A stretch of DNA of 64,000 bases from Scalesia atractyloides (GCA_947069175.1 CAMTDV010000002.1:4567054-4631053), one strand, 5' to 3'; shown: positions 23,396 to 37,240, counted from the stretch's first letter. The notes: generated from the letters alone by a model not told the origin. Made by a program: numbers and translations.

Positions 23396-24289
23396 ATTGT
23401 ACTGGATAAGAATGACGTAGGAGCTTAGCCTTAGTATTTATTTGAATATTTAATCTTATATGAAATGTGTAACATTTTGATTATGACATGTTTATTTATG
23501 AAACTTTAATAGTGACATAAGCTTTGGTCAATAAACATGCTCTTTACCATTCTTTTGCAAGTTAGGGTATCATATTAATGTGGTGTTATATTAATAAAGT
23601 TATTATAATAATATATAAATAATTAAATTGCAGATGTTAATAATAATAAAAAATAATAATAGTTTTAGTATAAATAAAAATAAACTAATGATTAAAAGGC
23701 ATTTTAATTTAAAGGATATTTATACTAAATACAGATATATTAAAAAAATATAATGACCTTAATTATCGTATGTCATAAGGCTTTTAATTTTGAATATATG
23801 TTTTTATGAATGTAATGAGTTTATTAACTATAAACTTATTTTTTATTTTTTTATAAATAATCTAATATATAATATAGATTTATTAGACATAAATGCTATT
23901 GATCAAGGAAATAGGAGTATGAATTGAATAAAATGGCAAAAAGTTAAGCATTTTAATTTAATCCTTGATATCCCATCGTAAAATATGAAGAAATTTACTA
24001 TTTTGTACACATGAATGCTTTATATAGTAATATAGATAATAAGGTTGATAATATGCTAATATTCAAGCGATTTTGCCTAATTGGTTCAACTAATTATTAA
24101 TAGTTGCCCAAAATGGTTACCTAAACTAATGCAGCTATTGCTGTTGCTAATTTTAATTGACCTTCTACACCTTCAGAACTCAAATAATGTAAAGACTATA
24201 GTAAAAACCAAAATGGTTACCTAAACCAAAATGGTTTGATTTAGTTAGTAAAAAGAATTAGAGTCTTTAATTTTATGTTAATCAAGTTG
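23396..24289. other. AT-rich stretch without recognised genes
   Basis: Only AT-rich non-coding sequence is seen, including poly-A/T interrupted runs at 23,620-23,860. Confidence 0.4.
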
Positions 24290-25150
24290 TTTATTGTCGC
24301 ATACTAAGAGTTAGTAGGAAACAAGTTACGTATAATATAAATAAGGGATTTGTAATTGAGTTGTATGTGCCATTTTTACTAATAATAATTGGGAGTTGAC
24401 CCAAAACCGGTTGTTTATGAGAGTAGCTCGATCCAATGGTATTAGAGCTGAAGATCGAGAGACCTGAGGGAAGAGACTGAAAGAAGACCTGACCCAAAGA
24501 AGAATCGAACAAAGATAACAATCGACTATGGACAAACGAATAATCATATAGTGTGTGACATCCAATCCAGAAGTCGAGAACATGTGTGGTTCATTCGTAG
24601 TTAAGAGCCGATCAAGTTAACTAACAATCGAGCCAGAGAAGATAAAATACAACGTGATCTGTGTGATATGTTGTAGTTAAATCCTGTGACAATCAATCAA
24701 ATATATAAAGTGATTGGAGTGGAGTTGTGCATTTCGATCATGGAGGTAACTTTTTTTTTTCAAACATCTGAGTCGCAACCTGTCTTAAAAGCGATGTTCA
24801 TGGTCGAAGAACAGTGGCCCAATACATGTGTGGCGACCTGGCTTGATCATTCGACTCGATACCAATTCAGTGAGGAACAATCATATAAGCAGCTCGAGAG
24901 CAATTTGAAAAAAGAGGGAAACAAGTTGCTGGATCAGAACTTAGCCAAATAAGAGGAGTTGAGGATGCTTGATGTAGACCATGAATGTCATTAGATTGAA
25001 AAAGGAAGGGGCAATTGGAGGCTCGGATATGAAGAGATCGAGTGGATGGCCTAAAATAATGGTTTTGTGTGACATCAAATAATGCAAGATAAGGGTACCT
25101 AAGTTAGAAGTGAAAGAAGTGGATTGTTTTATTATTTTTAGTATATTTTT
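24290..25150 (+). mobile_element. Decayed Ty1/copia-type LTR element, 5' part
   Basis: TGGTATTAGAGC at 24437-24448 differs by one base from the TGGTATCAGAGC primer-binding site (initiator tRNA-Met) used by plant copia elements, and lies next to what would be the 5' LTR end. Downstream, 24,680-25,150 is related to 6,080-6,560 and 32,955-33,440. Short frames (for example 24686-24952) show no intact gag domain. Confidence 0.55.
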
Positions 25151-26640
25151 ATTTGTTATTTTAGAAACTCACATATAACACATGTTAATTGAGTAAATAA
25201 ATATTAAACACTTTTAGCTTACCATTTAATACCAACTAACATTTTAATATATTTTGTTTTAGTTTCTATCGTTTTTTTTAATTAATTTTTTAAATTAAGA
25301 AATAATAACGAAAAAAATATTCGGTTTACATAATAATTGTGAAACATAACGTAATCGATTACTAATTTATAAATTTTACGAGAGATATAAACGGATAGAG
25401 TTAATTTGCTTTTCTATTTGTTAATTTAACAATAATGCTTGCCGTTCAAATAAAAAAAATCTTGTTTAGATAAATGAAGTATTATGAAATTGGAACTTCC
25501 TAAAATAAAACTTTGAAAATGATTGTAGGATCGTTTTGTATTGGCCAAAAGTCTTGATTAACATGTAATGATATCTATGTAACAATGAAAAGTGTGGAAT
25601 CCATTTCAAACGTCTAAGAACACAAAGGATTTCATAATATATTCACTTTGTATTCATTTTGGCAGCATAACAGCAGAACATATAAAACATGACAAAAGTT
25701 CTCCAAGTCCGAATCCCAAGTTGTGAAGTCTTGCGCCCATTACCTCATATATACAGGCCAGGCAAGACAATCATGCGCAGGACTCTTGCGCTATGTGTCT
25801 CCTACGCATGCAGGACTCCTGCGTGTGTATGAGCACTTTTACAATATAAACTCACACACAAACGAACCCTGTTACACTGCCCTATAATCTAAACAGACTC
25901 AAGGCTTAGACGTGGCACTAGACATATGTATCAACAATGATGAAATACAATGCTAGTGCGACGGCCTATTTAGTTTGTTATTTGCAGGGGTATTCATGGT
26001 TCGGTTTCAAACTATGAAACCATCTAAACCAGTCATCGGTTTGGTTTCACGGTCAATTTTTTTCTTTAACTTTTGATTGGTCAGTTAAAAAAAATTTCAA
26101 ACCGTAGTGAACAGTTCACTTTACAGTTTCTACTTAAAACCAACCATATAAAACAAGACCTAACCGTAAGATTTATTTTTACCAAGTTTATGTGTAATGG
26201 TATCCTTAGAAATACGTGTCATATCCTCATGCTTCCAAGCGAATTTGGATATTCTGGTCTTCAGGAATTCTATTAGTACTTGCTTATATCCTTAGGAATA
26301 TTGGTTTCTACAAGCACCATTGTCTAGATCCTAGGATATTTGATTGACATGTTGCTGCTTATCATCTAGGATATTACGTGTTTGGCTCTTTAATTGTTAT
26401 CACTACAAGGATTTTGCTGAAGATTTCATCGAGGATGTATTACATTCATTTGCTTCCTATTGGCTGCTTTCTATTTTTACCACTCCCAAGGAGTTGGTAA
26501 CTTTACACATTAGTGGTAGGTGGAAAACACAGCTTTGGTATCGTGTATCAAAGGCCTACCTAAAATAATATTATAGCAAGGCCAAAGTATCAATAATACA
26601 AAATCTTTGTATGGAGTTCACCCCTCGATGTGTACTAGCA
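25151..26640. other. Stretch without recognised genes
   Basis: The part 25,600-25,910 has repeated GCGCAGGACTC / ATGCAGGACTCCTGCG words and may belong to an LTR. The part 26,073-26,568 has short + strand frames with no recognised domain. Nothing is firm enough to name. Confidence 0.35.
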
Positions 26641-27013
26641 GCTTGATTTCCCCAACCAAGACTAAACCAAGACTAATGATTTTCCGATGATTTCATATTC
26701 TAAAATGTTCATTCTCTTCAGAGTCTCGAGCTGGATAATGTTGATGGAGTTTCCATCATCTACTAGGATCCTACGCACAAAATTGTTAGCAATATAAAGT
26801 GTAATCACTAGCCTATCGTGATGAGGATCCTTAACGTTATCATGGTCTTCTTCCTTGAATGTAATTACTTTGTTGTCAAACAAAGTCATGGCTCGTGTAG
26901 GTCTCCCCCCATTTTTTTCATTCCTTAGCCAGTCTTTTAGCTGCAGAATAAGATGTACCACATATGTTAGTTACTCCAGAAATAAAATTATTTACCTTAG
27001 CATCCGGCGGTGG

Positions 27014-27197
27014 CATGGTTGCAAAAGTCTCTAGGCGCCCCTAGTCGGATTTGAGAGTACTTGGGAAGTACTCAGTCTATGCGGAGATTACTCAGGGAGT
27101 AATCAGCCTATGCGAACAGTATTCGAGTCTCGACAACCTACCTTGTAGGGACTACTCGGGGAGTACTCGGAACCTAGGCGAGACTTTTACAACCATG
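27014..27197. mobile_element. hAT-type MITE, block B
   Basis: The termini CATGGTTGCAAAAGTCTC and its near-perfect inverse are better preserved than in block A. The 8-bp duplication GGCGGTGG lies at 27006-27013 and 27198-27205. Confidence 0.87.
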
Positions 27198-27303
27198 GGC
27201 GGTGGGATGTTGCTCGTATAGGATTCCTATTGGTATCCTTAGTTCAATCCCTCTTCTTGTCCAGCAACTCTTTCAAGTGGCATGCGCTCAGAAGGTAGCT
27301 AAT

Positions 27304-30300
27304 TGTAACACTTTAACCCGTTTTAAAGAATATTTTAATAAAAGGATGATTTGGTCACATATTTTTTTAAATAAAAAACTTACTCAACTGGGTTAACCGA
27401 TAACATAAACAAATCAACAAAACAAATTACTACTTGATCAACATTTTACAATATTGAAGCTTTTAAACCCGAAAGCTTTGTCATGCATGATCATGCCTTA
27501 ACTATCCCGTGAATCATCTCTAAAGAGATTATGGTTTAGTAGTGTTTGGTTCTTCACGTGCTTGGTCGTCCGTCTGGTTCCATTCTAGTGAAAGCCTATC
27601 TTAAACAATAAAAATAATTATTGTTTAACGATCAACGTGTTTAGAACAATAAATAAAATGAATCTTGTTGCCATAAGCCACTGTCATAATACAGTGTCCA
27701 TGCATTGTAAGGGTGTTTTTGGCTTAGGATAGGATCAAGATGGTCGTATGGCTACTTCGGTACCATAAGCCTACAGCGACTGCAGATGAAAACTCACATT
27801 TTGGATATAAAAACGAGATTGATTCCCTTTAGCTCAATACATCCGTATTCTTTGATCAAGGGTTATCTTTTTTAATAATTTTAAAGGTTCAAACCCGTAA
27901 CCCGGATCCTTTAGTCTTTTAAATCATTCTTTCGGTTTGAAGTTAATTAGCCAACCGACCCGTTAGGAGGCATTGTGCATTCGAGATCATGCCTCCTATT
28001 TTCTTATATTACCAAAATGACCAATTATATCAAGAACTCAGTTTTAAAATTACCTTGGAGGTAGTTTGCCCGAAATATTATCCGATGGTGTTTTAGTTAA
28101 TTTTAGCCCTATTTCGAATCAGAAAGTTTTTATAGTTTTAAATGAAAACTAGCGACACATTTAACTCGTTTTCCTATCTAGATTTATTATGTTGTTAAGA
28201 TCATAATAGTTTCCAAATCGTTTAGTGTTTTTAAACTCATTTCATAATATTTTCTCGTCACGTACATGTACTTGGCTCTGATGGTCGTTTACCCAAATAC
28301 TAGATATACCACACTTGAGGTGAATTAGTGTCCACCCTTGACTCAACCGACTTGAGTCGGACCATAAGCCCTCACCAAGAGTTTGACCCATTATACATAC
28401 CTTGCGCGGGTAAAAGCATTGACCCGTATCAATACCTTGTGATTCTTTCTTTCTAATTCTTGGTATTGCATGCCCATACATTATGCTTGCTTGTAAGCAC
28501 GAGATTTAACAAACAAAGCATTAAATATCATATTCAAATGGTGATAAAATCAACATTTGACTCGTTTGTCCATTTGACCCGTTCATAGCTTATTCTTTTG
28601 GCGATTCAACTAACCATGTGTTGTTTATTGCCACAAAGGTGCATACTTACCATCTTACTTATTTGACCTGTTATGGTTTACACTATATGGACCTAGTTTT
28701 TCATTGGTTTCCACCAAAAATTCATTTTTCTCTTTTGACCCATTTTGGTTGGCGTCAGCAAGTGTTTACGCCAAAAACTTATTTTTACTCGATCAATTCG
28801 TTTTGGTTCTCGTCAGCAAGTGTTTACACCAAAAACTCATTTTTACTCGTTTGACTCGTTTTGATTCGCGTCAGCAAGTGCTTACACCAAAAATCATTTT
28901 TTACTCGTTTGACCCATTTTGGTTTACACCTTAGGGTCCTTATTCTAATTTTTTTAATTTGATCACCAAAGTGTGATCTAACATAATCTTACCCATTTTG
29001 ACCTATTTGCTCTACACGGGTCTCAACTTTAACAAGTCATTGTTTATTTCCAACCACTTCACATATTTCATATAGTGATCCTATTATAAGAGATGTAAAT
29101 TTTTCTTAACTTACGTCTGATCATGCTTTCTCGCGCCTTTGACCCGCTTGACTCATTCTTCTCCATGCTCCCACCTAGCTTGTCAAGATTCAAATTATAA
29201 TACAATATCCAACAAGATGGTTAGATTAGTCATCATATATCTTGACCATCCCCCTTATGGACCTTTATAAAATTTATCTCATCCAATCCTTTTTACAAGT
29301 CAGATTGATTTTTAAAAGTCAAACTGCCAATTAACATATATATGCACTAACAAGTTAAAAAAATCATTAAGGTATTTTATTATATACTTGGTAGGCATCA
29401 TTTTTAGGCTATCATATTTGCTAACTTGGCAATACAAAATCACCATGTTTCTTTCAATTAAATAAGTTTATCCACTCCTTAACATCAAGTTAACATGAAC
29501 TTTCAACTATTATACTCTAATTTATCCTTTTTACCAATTAATCATAAGTTCATCTTCATGTCAAAAACTCATTTCATGGCATGCATGAACACTTAAATCA
29601 AACTCTTAATATATTCAAGTAACTCATACATACAAGCATGTATGGTGATCATGAACATCAAAACAACACCAATTTCGTCATATCACAAAACCCACTTTAT
29701 GACATGTATAAGCAAATACCTAAATCTCTAAATTACTCAACTATTTGATATATACTACCAAGTATGGTGATCCTATAGATAATTTCATTATCAGTTTCAT
29801 CATACTAACAAAAACATTAAACTAAAGGTTACCAAATTCAAGTTTATCTTCAAATAAAATTAATCAAATCAAGTTTTTACAACATACCGTATGCTTGGTA
29901 AGCTTAGATGATCACCAAATTTGAGATCATGAATTGTTTTATTGATGAATTCTTCTTTGATTTATGGCCTTTCTTAAGATTTTTGGGAGGTTTCTCCCCC
30001 CCCCCCCCTCTCTATACAGGACACACATATTATGTGTGTGTTCTATTTTCTTTTTCCATTTATATTTTTGACTATCTAAATGTGCAACTTTAGTCCTCGT
30101 AGTTTTTATTAATCGTAAGTAGGTTAAGACCTGCTTATTTCTACCCATATTAGTTCTTATTAACTAGGTTAAACATCCCTAGCTAAATTAGTAAGTTCGG
30201 GGTGGTTTACAACCCGATTTAATTTTTTTCCTGATAACCTGAGCCTTTTATGAAATTTATTTTCTAAAGACATTTACTCACTTTTATATTGCATTATGTT

Positions 30301-30412
30301 TATTTATTTAAATCCTAATGTTTATGGGTTAACTTTTAGCACTAACGGTATCCTATCCGCTCATTCTCGGATAATTTGGTTTAACTATCAAATCCGTTTT
30401 TGGGGTGTTACA
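27304..30412 (-). mobile_element. Solo LTR of about 3.1 kb nested in gag, block B
   Basis: Same insertion point and ends as in block A (TGTAACAC .. GTGTTACA), length 3109 against 3102. A C-run near 29,998 is longer than in A. Short frames inside, such as the pairs near 28,620 and 28,704, are chance reading frames in a repeated non-coding LTR. Confidence 0.78.
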
Positions 30413-31985
30413 ATAATTTCTTTCCTTAAGGCAATACAAACTTTAGTGTTAAGGCCGAAGTCTCCATACTTTGCATACCATTTAGACTTATCCTTCCAAG
30501 CAGAACTTTTGTTGTTCTTTCTTGGCCAACTTGTTTTGTCCCCCAAGTCTTTCATGTCATACATCATACCTGAAATATCTGTACTAAAACAATAATTTGT
30601 TAGTTTAAGATAGTCCTCTTCATCCTTTTCCTCAACGGCATTGACCCTTTTGTTATTGGATCTCCCGTAAGGTTTAGACCTATAGGATTTGAAAGAGGAT
30701 TCTGATTTCTTTTGGGGCTATCATAGATAGCTGATGCATCTATCCTTTATTTAATATTCTTATAGTCATCTAGCCTGATAAACCTTAGTGCCTTGTTTCT
30801 TACTTCATCAAGATTATTTTAAGGATGCATGACAAGATCTTGATAAAACAAAAAGTCCTTTTGTAAGCCCATTTTAAATGCTTGTACAACCGTAACAACA
30901 TCTAGGTTCGGTATATCTAATGATTCCCGGCCGAGTTTGCTAACTTAATCTTTCAAGGATTCATCAGCTCCTTGAGTGACCCTGTACAAACAACTAATTA
31001 ACTTTTCAAAGTTCTACTATATGAAAACTGATTATTAAACATGTTAACTAAATCTGCATAAGAAGTAATTGAATACAGAGGGACACTTAGGAGGCATTTT
31101 AGAGTAGATTCTATAAAGGTAGATCCAAAGCCCTTGTATAGGAAAGCTTCCTTTAAATCTAAGGGAATATGGTTGATCTCCATTCTTTCCCGATATTGTG
31201 CTACATGCTTCTCAGGATCCGTGGGGCCATCATACAACTTCAAATTAGGGTTCTGACATCTCTTCGAGATTTTAGCATCACAGATTGGTGGAGCAAACCT
31301 GGATACCCTATGATTGGTCGAGGATACTTTCGGTATAGGTTGAACTACACCCGGTACACTTGATATCATATCCTTCAACTGTAATTCCTTAGCCATGAAC
31401 GGGCTTATACCTGCATCCTGCATAGGCTCAACAATATTAAGGTTAGAAATATTGATGTTTGAAATAATACCAAATTGTATGTTCTGAGGTAAGGATCCTG
31501 AAGCATATCCCGAAGACAATCTTGAACTCCTAATAGTATATATTCTTGCCGTCAAGGAGGAACCAGCGGAGGTATTCCGAGGCTGCATAGGAATGAAGTC
31601 TCCTTAAGATTCTCTGTGAATCCCACCGAACCGAAGTTCAGAGCCCTACACTGTAGAGGAGTGAAACTATTTTCAACTGGCTTCTTTTAATTTGACTTCA
31701 GTGTCTAGATTTCCATTATCAACTGATATTCCGGATCTGCAACCGACTTAGCTGGGGGAGACATTTCTATGGGTTTGGCTATATTTCTTTTTTGGTAGGT
31801 TTGAGATGATGGAGGCAAAGGAAAAGACATATTTTGGCTAAAAGTTAATGAAGGCATTGCAGATGAGGTAGATTTTGATTGCAAAGCCATTTTTGAAAAG
31901 AGTTTCGAAAAAAATGATTTAGCATGAATTTTAGCAAGAATTTTGTAAAACAATAGAACTGTTTGCCACACGGTGGGCGTCAAAT

Positions 31986-33085
31986 TGTTTTTATCAAAAA
32001 CTACTTAAGCAAGTAATTGATCAAATTCTTTATGTGTGGTAGTGTGTTAGACTTTGATTATAAAAAAATGTTATAAAACTCGTTGTTAATCTGTTGGACA
32101 AAGATGCGAAGTGTTTGTGAAAATATTGTTTAAAATGCCAAAAATACTGCTCAGAATATCGAAATATGGCTCAGGACATTGGAAGTGAAACTGAATAATG
32201 TAGTAACTAAGAACGCAAGGAATTACGAGGAAAACCCTTGATCAATGTAGATCGCTGGCAAAAAAACCTCGGGAGATTACTATCGAATTCGTCTGCCACA
32301 ACCAATATTATTGAATCAATGTAAAAAGTGCAACTCGAGAACCAATGTGATCGATGGTACAATAATTGCTAAAGTGTGTTATGTGCTATGCGATCAACAA
32401 AAAGAAAGCGTTAGAGTTTGCAAGTGTGTGAGCAAAGAGTTAGTAAGTGTTCTAATCGATCACTTAACCTTGATTTATAAGAGAAAGACCTAACTAATAG
32501 TCTGATATTCCGGGGATGCCCCAACATATGCCTTTTCGAACGTTGGAGTCCAAGTCACTTAGTGGAATGGTCATTTTAATCAACTAAGTCTACGATAATC
32601 ATGGTCAGAGTTTCAGAATATATAACCTGCCGAATATCCTGGATGATAAGTTACAGTACAAAATATTAGCTGAAATATTCATCAATAACACTTATTAGAT
32701 TCGTTGATAATTATTTGACCCCTTATTACCTAATTCCCCTTGGGTGTATATAGATTAAGGTTAGACAATTGCATTAACATCATAACTCTTCAAAGTCGCC
32801 TCATCTTATCTCTCTCACAAAATGTGCTCTTTAGAACATATAAACCCCATCAAAACTGTACGCTACACGGGAACTCAACTAAGCTAACGAGATGTCGTCT
32901 ACTTCCCTCTCTTCCGCAGTTCCTGGATTATCCCGCATGTCAGGCATTCATCTTTTTTCATGTTTTCCATTAGTTCTTACAGAATTGATCAATAAAACGA
33001 TCATTCTGTGTGAAATGATTGGATTTGAGCTGAGTAATTCGATCAAGGTGGTGATCGAATCCGTCACAGTCTAGTGATCACAAAC
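31986..33085 (-). mobile_element. Probable 5' LTR of the gypsy element, block B
   Basis: The counterpart of 5099-6200, with the same GACGCCCACCGTG leader beside its left boundary. The right limit is uncertain. Confidence 0.5.
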
Positions 33086-33440
33086 TGTGTTAAAATAGAT
33101 GTTCATAGTTGAAGAACAATGAATCAAGACCTACGTGGTTTGATCATCCTGCTTAGTACCGAATGAAGTTAGTATGGAGCAAGCACAAAAACTCAAGAAG
33201 AACAAGTAAAAAAAAGGAAGCAAGTTGCTCGGTCAGAACATAGCCGAAAAAGACGAATGGAGCATCCATATCAAGATTGTCATTTATCAAGACGCTGTAA
33301 AGGGTTGGGCCAATCAGAGGCCCTGGCGTGAAAAGATGAGTGGACAGGCTAAAGATAATGGTTTGTGTGACTGAGTGATAGCTCAAAAGAAAAGAGACTA
33401 GGTAAGTTGTGTTATGGTTTAGAAGCGAAAGAGTTAGATC
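32955..33440. repeat. Repeat related to 24,680-25,150, block B
   Basis: The counterpart of 6,080-6,560. Confidence 0.45.
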
Positions 33441-33852
33441 GTTTTGCATTATTTTTGATTAATTTTTCTTTATTTATTAATTTAATTTTCTTTACGGGTT
33501 AGATGGATTGAGTTGGATTGTTTTGCATTAATTATAAAGTATATTGTTATATTGTAACTTCATGTAATTATAATAACACTTTGAAACGAATAAATACAAT
33601 GCGACGTGCGGCAGCCTATTTAGTTTACCAATTTTTTTATATATAGACTTTTTGCATTCATCCTTTCTAACGTATTATTTTACTTTCTTTCATATTCTAG
33701 CTTGAGAGTTTTATATAATACACATGGAACTAGATCCGTTTATTATGACCGTGGCAATTTCTTTTTTTCTTATTAAATACTTACAACAGAAAATTCCACC
33801 CCACGGATATATGACTTGTCCAAGTCGCTAATTCAAGATAACGAATATTCAT

Positions 33853-33904
33853 AGTCAAGGTCAAACCATGTAGTGTTGGAGTCACCTATAAATAACCTTC
33901 TCCT
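33853..33904 (+). promoter_or_regulatory. Core promoter of the peptide gene at 34007
   Basis: AGTCAA (33853-33858) and GGTCAA (33859-33864) precede TATAAATA (33897-33904). A short deletion in the leader relative to block A removes ATTAATC-type bases between the TATA box and the ATG. Confidence 0.7.
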
Positions 33905-34006
33905 CATCATCCAAATATTCATCAAACCCCACCTGTTCTAACCTGCACAAACTGTCTTTATTCATTATTTTTGCTATATTTTTTCATATTTAGCCGCACA
34001 AGAAAC

Positions 34007-34282
34007 ATGAGACAAGAAACAAAAAACTTAGCCATTATTGCATTGTTTGTACTTGTAATATTCTTAAATTTCCAAGGGAATGGAGCCTATAGACTTCTTG
34101 GAAGAGAATTTGAAGAAACATGGATGAAGAGATCAGGAAATCTATTGTTACCATCTCTACCACATACTCCAGTTCCAACCCCAGGGAACGGATGCGGTAA
34201 CACAGGCAACGGTGGTAACCCATGTGTTGGTTCCAAAAAGGTAGCGGGTCGCCATCATGTGGTGCTTCGCAGCCTCCATTAA
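34007..34282 (+). CDS. Small secreted cysteine-pair peptide precursor, copy 3 (duplicate of copy 1)
   Basis: The 91-residue protein is identical to that encoded at 7133; the differences I see (GTC to GTT and AAG to AAA after the second cysteine) are silent. It has the same signal peptide (1-27), M-K-R site (40-42), C63/C73 pair and G-S-K-K-V-A-G motif, and the same frame-shifted tail. Identity of the protein despite about 2-3% divergence of the surrounding block is compatible with purifying selection, although the coding region is short. Both copies have promoters and may add dosage. Confidence 0.82.
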   Translation: MRQETKNLAIIALFVLVIFLNFQGNGAYRLLGREFEETWMKRSGNLLLPSLPHTPVPTPGNGCGNTGNGGNPCVGSKKVAGRHHVVLRSLH

Positions 34283-34547
34283 CGCCTATTTCGATTGACA
34301 GCTGATAACGGCCAATATTGAACATTGGTCATGCAGATAATTAACAACATTTCAAAAGATTTGTTTTTTCTAACAATAAATTTCTTGCCGTTTTTCTTGA
34401 CATATTCCATTGTTTAATTCTTTATTCATGATTTATTGCGTGTACATGTTTAGATCATTATTGTATTAAACAATATTGTTCATTAAACTCTTTTTTTAAT
34501 GACAACGCTTGCTTCTACTCTATTTATCAATAATTCTAAATTATTTA

Positions 34548-34620
34548 CCTATGTTCTTGATTGAACCTGGACCTCTTTTCTAAGAGGCGTATGTTTCTAA
34601 CAAATGAGCTAGCCCTACAT
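34548..34620 (-). repeat. tRNA-like (SINE head) relic downstream of copy 3
   Basis: The duplicate of the relic at 7675-7745, with A-box-like GGCTAGCTCATTTGTTAGA and B-box-like CAGGTTCAATC on the - strand. Confidence 0.55.
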
Positions 34621-35810
34621 TGGCGTTCGTTAAGTTATGTAACCATACATATTTATGTAACATATTCTATACGTGTGACAAGTAAGCGAAGTGTGTTTGG
34701 ACCGTTAATTAAACTATTTTAATGGTTATTATTGATGGCGTGAAGTAAAAAGGAGCTGAAAGGCACATATGGGATACCTTCAGTTGGCGGAATTTTTATG
34801 GTTAAATCTATTTCAAACGTTTTTTTGTTTTCAAATCAAATAACTTTAAATGTATTTAAAGATGAATAGACTTTAGAACAAAAATACTAAATATTAAAAA
34901 AGAACTGATGAGAAGAGAAGGGGACTTCTAACATAGACGTAAGAGATCGATCATAATGGGATAGAGATTTATAAACTCTTTGGATCCATGCATAAAGACA
35001 CTTAGTTCCTTTTGTCTGCAAAATAAATCTTTCTTAATCTACTATATCTCTTTTAATCTACTTAGAGACATTTTCTGGCGGATTTAAAAACATAAAAGTG
35101 TTTTGAGTAGTGAACAAGGTACACAATCAAGAAGGTCTATTCAAGTTAAGCTACACCACCCCCACGAACTTTCGGGATCCTGCACAACGTTACCGTCATT
35201 ACTTCTCTAATCAGAACCATCTCCAAGTGGTTTAACTAGGACTTGTGGACATGGAGTGTGCATAAAATCAAAAAAACAAAACCGAACCACACAAAAAATC
35301 AAAAAGAAAAAAAAAACGGAACCGAAATTTACAGTTCGGTTTCGGTTCTCATTTTATGAAAACCGAAAAAACCAAATAGAACCAACTAACCCAAAAAGTC
35401 ACATTTTAATGTTTGTTATATATATATTTACTTAGAAATTATTAATTTTATTCTTAAATGTCATGTATTTATAATAAAAATATTAACATGTTTATTTATC
35501 TATAAAATTTTTATGCATTACTTACAAAAAAATAACAAAATTTAGAATACAAAGTAAATGATCTACTGTAGGTATTGCTCCTGAGCCCGAAATTCAAACA
35601 CTTAATATTAGGCTTCTTCAAATATCTGGAATGTTTCATTTTATGTTAACATGGGAATTCGAATGAATACTTGAGAATATCGAAAGAGGGAAAGATTGAA
35701 ACAATGACGCATATACGAATCTATACGTGATATAATGTCGCCTATCACGTTAGGATTAATAAATTTTGTTCTTAATATGCAGTAGCCAGGGACTGAATCT
35801 TCCGGATATA
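34621..35810. other. Non-coding stretch downstream of copy 3
   Basis: The counterpart of 7,746-8,940; no gene is visible. The TTA at 35002-35004 is the empty site of the MITE at 38914. Confidence 0.6.
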
Positions 35811-37240
35811 GCTCGTTTGCATCCGGATTAGGAGGTGAAATAAGAACAGTTATATAGTGTTATTCAAAGATAAATAAAACATGTTTATAGGGATGGAGAT
35901 GACAAAATATCAGAGAGTTTGATAATCCAATATCACAAGAGAAGGAAAATGACAGAAGAGTGATTTTAGGTTGATAAGCAAGAGGGTAAAATATAAATTT
36001 AAATATTATGATAAGTTTTCTACTTTTTTTTATTTTTTTATTACTTTAATATATTAGTTCATTTTAAACATATTTTATTATTTTTTTATAATTTTTAAGA
36101 TACGAAATTTCATAAAAGTTCGAGCATGCCGTTGCAACGTATATCTTTTATCTACAAGTAACCAAATTACAAATATATATGTTATCAAAATTACCATTTT
36201 TGTTATTCTAATAACATAGTATAATATTTTATAAAATCCTGAATATTCATTTGCATTGTTCTTATTTTTATCTACGTTTCAATAACCCGAATACACCCCG
36301 TTTGTGTCCGGATTAGGAGGTGAAATCTGAATAGTTATATAGTATTATTCAAAGATAACAATAGCATGTTTACAAAGATGGAGATGACAGAATATCAAAG
36401 AGTTTGATAATCCAATATCACAAGAAAAAAATGACAGAAGAGTGCTTTTAGGCTGATAAGCAAGAGGGTAAAATATAAAGTTAAATATTATGATAACTTT
36501 TCTAGCTTTTATTTATTTTTTATTACTTTACTATATTAGTTCATTTTAAACATATTTTGTTATTTTATTATAATTTTTAAGATACGAAATTTCATAAAAG
36601 TTCGAGCATATCGTTGCAACGTATATCTTTTATCTACAAGTAACCAAATTACAAACGTACATGTTATCAAAATTACCCTTTTCGTTATTCTAATAACATA
36701 GTATAATATTTATAAAATCCAGAATATCCATTTGCATTGTTCTTATTTTTATCTACGTTTCAATAGCCCGGATATACCCAATTCGTGTCCGGATTAGGAG
36801 GTGAAATATGAGCAGTTATATAGTATTATTCAAAGGTAACAAGAGCATGTTTACAGAGATGGAGATGACAGAATATCAAAGAGTTTGATAATCCAATATC
36901 ACAAGAGAAAAAAAATGACAGAAGAGTGCGTTTAGGCTGATAAGCAAGAGGGAAAATATGAATTTAAATATTATGATAACTTTTCTAGCTTTTATTTATT
37001 TTTTATTACTTTACTATATTAATTCATTTTAAACATATTTTGTTATTTTATTATAATTTTTAAGATACGAAATTTCATAAAAGTTCGAGCATGTCGTCGC
37101 AACGTATATATTTTATCTACAAGTAACTGAATTAAAAACGTACATGTTATCAAAATTACCTTTTTGTTATTCTAATAACATAGTGTTATATTTTATAAAA
37201 TCCAGAATATCCATTTGCATTGTTCTTATTTTTATGTATC
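35811..37240 (+). repeat. Threefold tandem repeat of about 482 bp, block B
   Basis: CCGGATTAGGAGGTGAAAT marks the units at 35823, 36308 and 36789 (spacings 485 and 481). It is uninterrupted here, and 36,157-36,201 in the first-unit tail is the target replaced by plastid DNA in block A. Confidence 0.9.

Larger units (their letters stand above)
26662..31890 (-). pseudogene. Ty3/gypsy gag-protease remnant, block B
   Basis: This is the duplicate of the block A remnant, including the protease edge that lies outside the window in A. At 26662-26961 the - strand reads PHHDRLVITLYIANNFVRRI followed by LVDDGNSINI, the position of the retroviral-type aspartic protease, with D-D-G in place of the usual D-T/S-G catalytic triad, so it is probably inactive. 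Gag is best preserved at 30998-31588 (196 codons without a stop), longer than the same region in block A, where an extra base near 4490 breaks the frame. The start codon of gag lies at 31888-31890. RT, RNase H and integrase are not found. Confidence 0.85.

Noticed and set aside
26889..26961. Functional retroviral-type protease
   Set aside because: The catalytic triplet reads D-D-G, the rest of pol is missing and gag is broken, so it is only a remnant.
8941..37240. Regularly spaced repeats considered as a CRISPR-like array
   Set aside because: Units are about 482 bp tandem copies without unique spacers, in a plant nuclear context.
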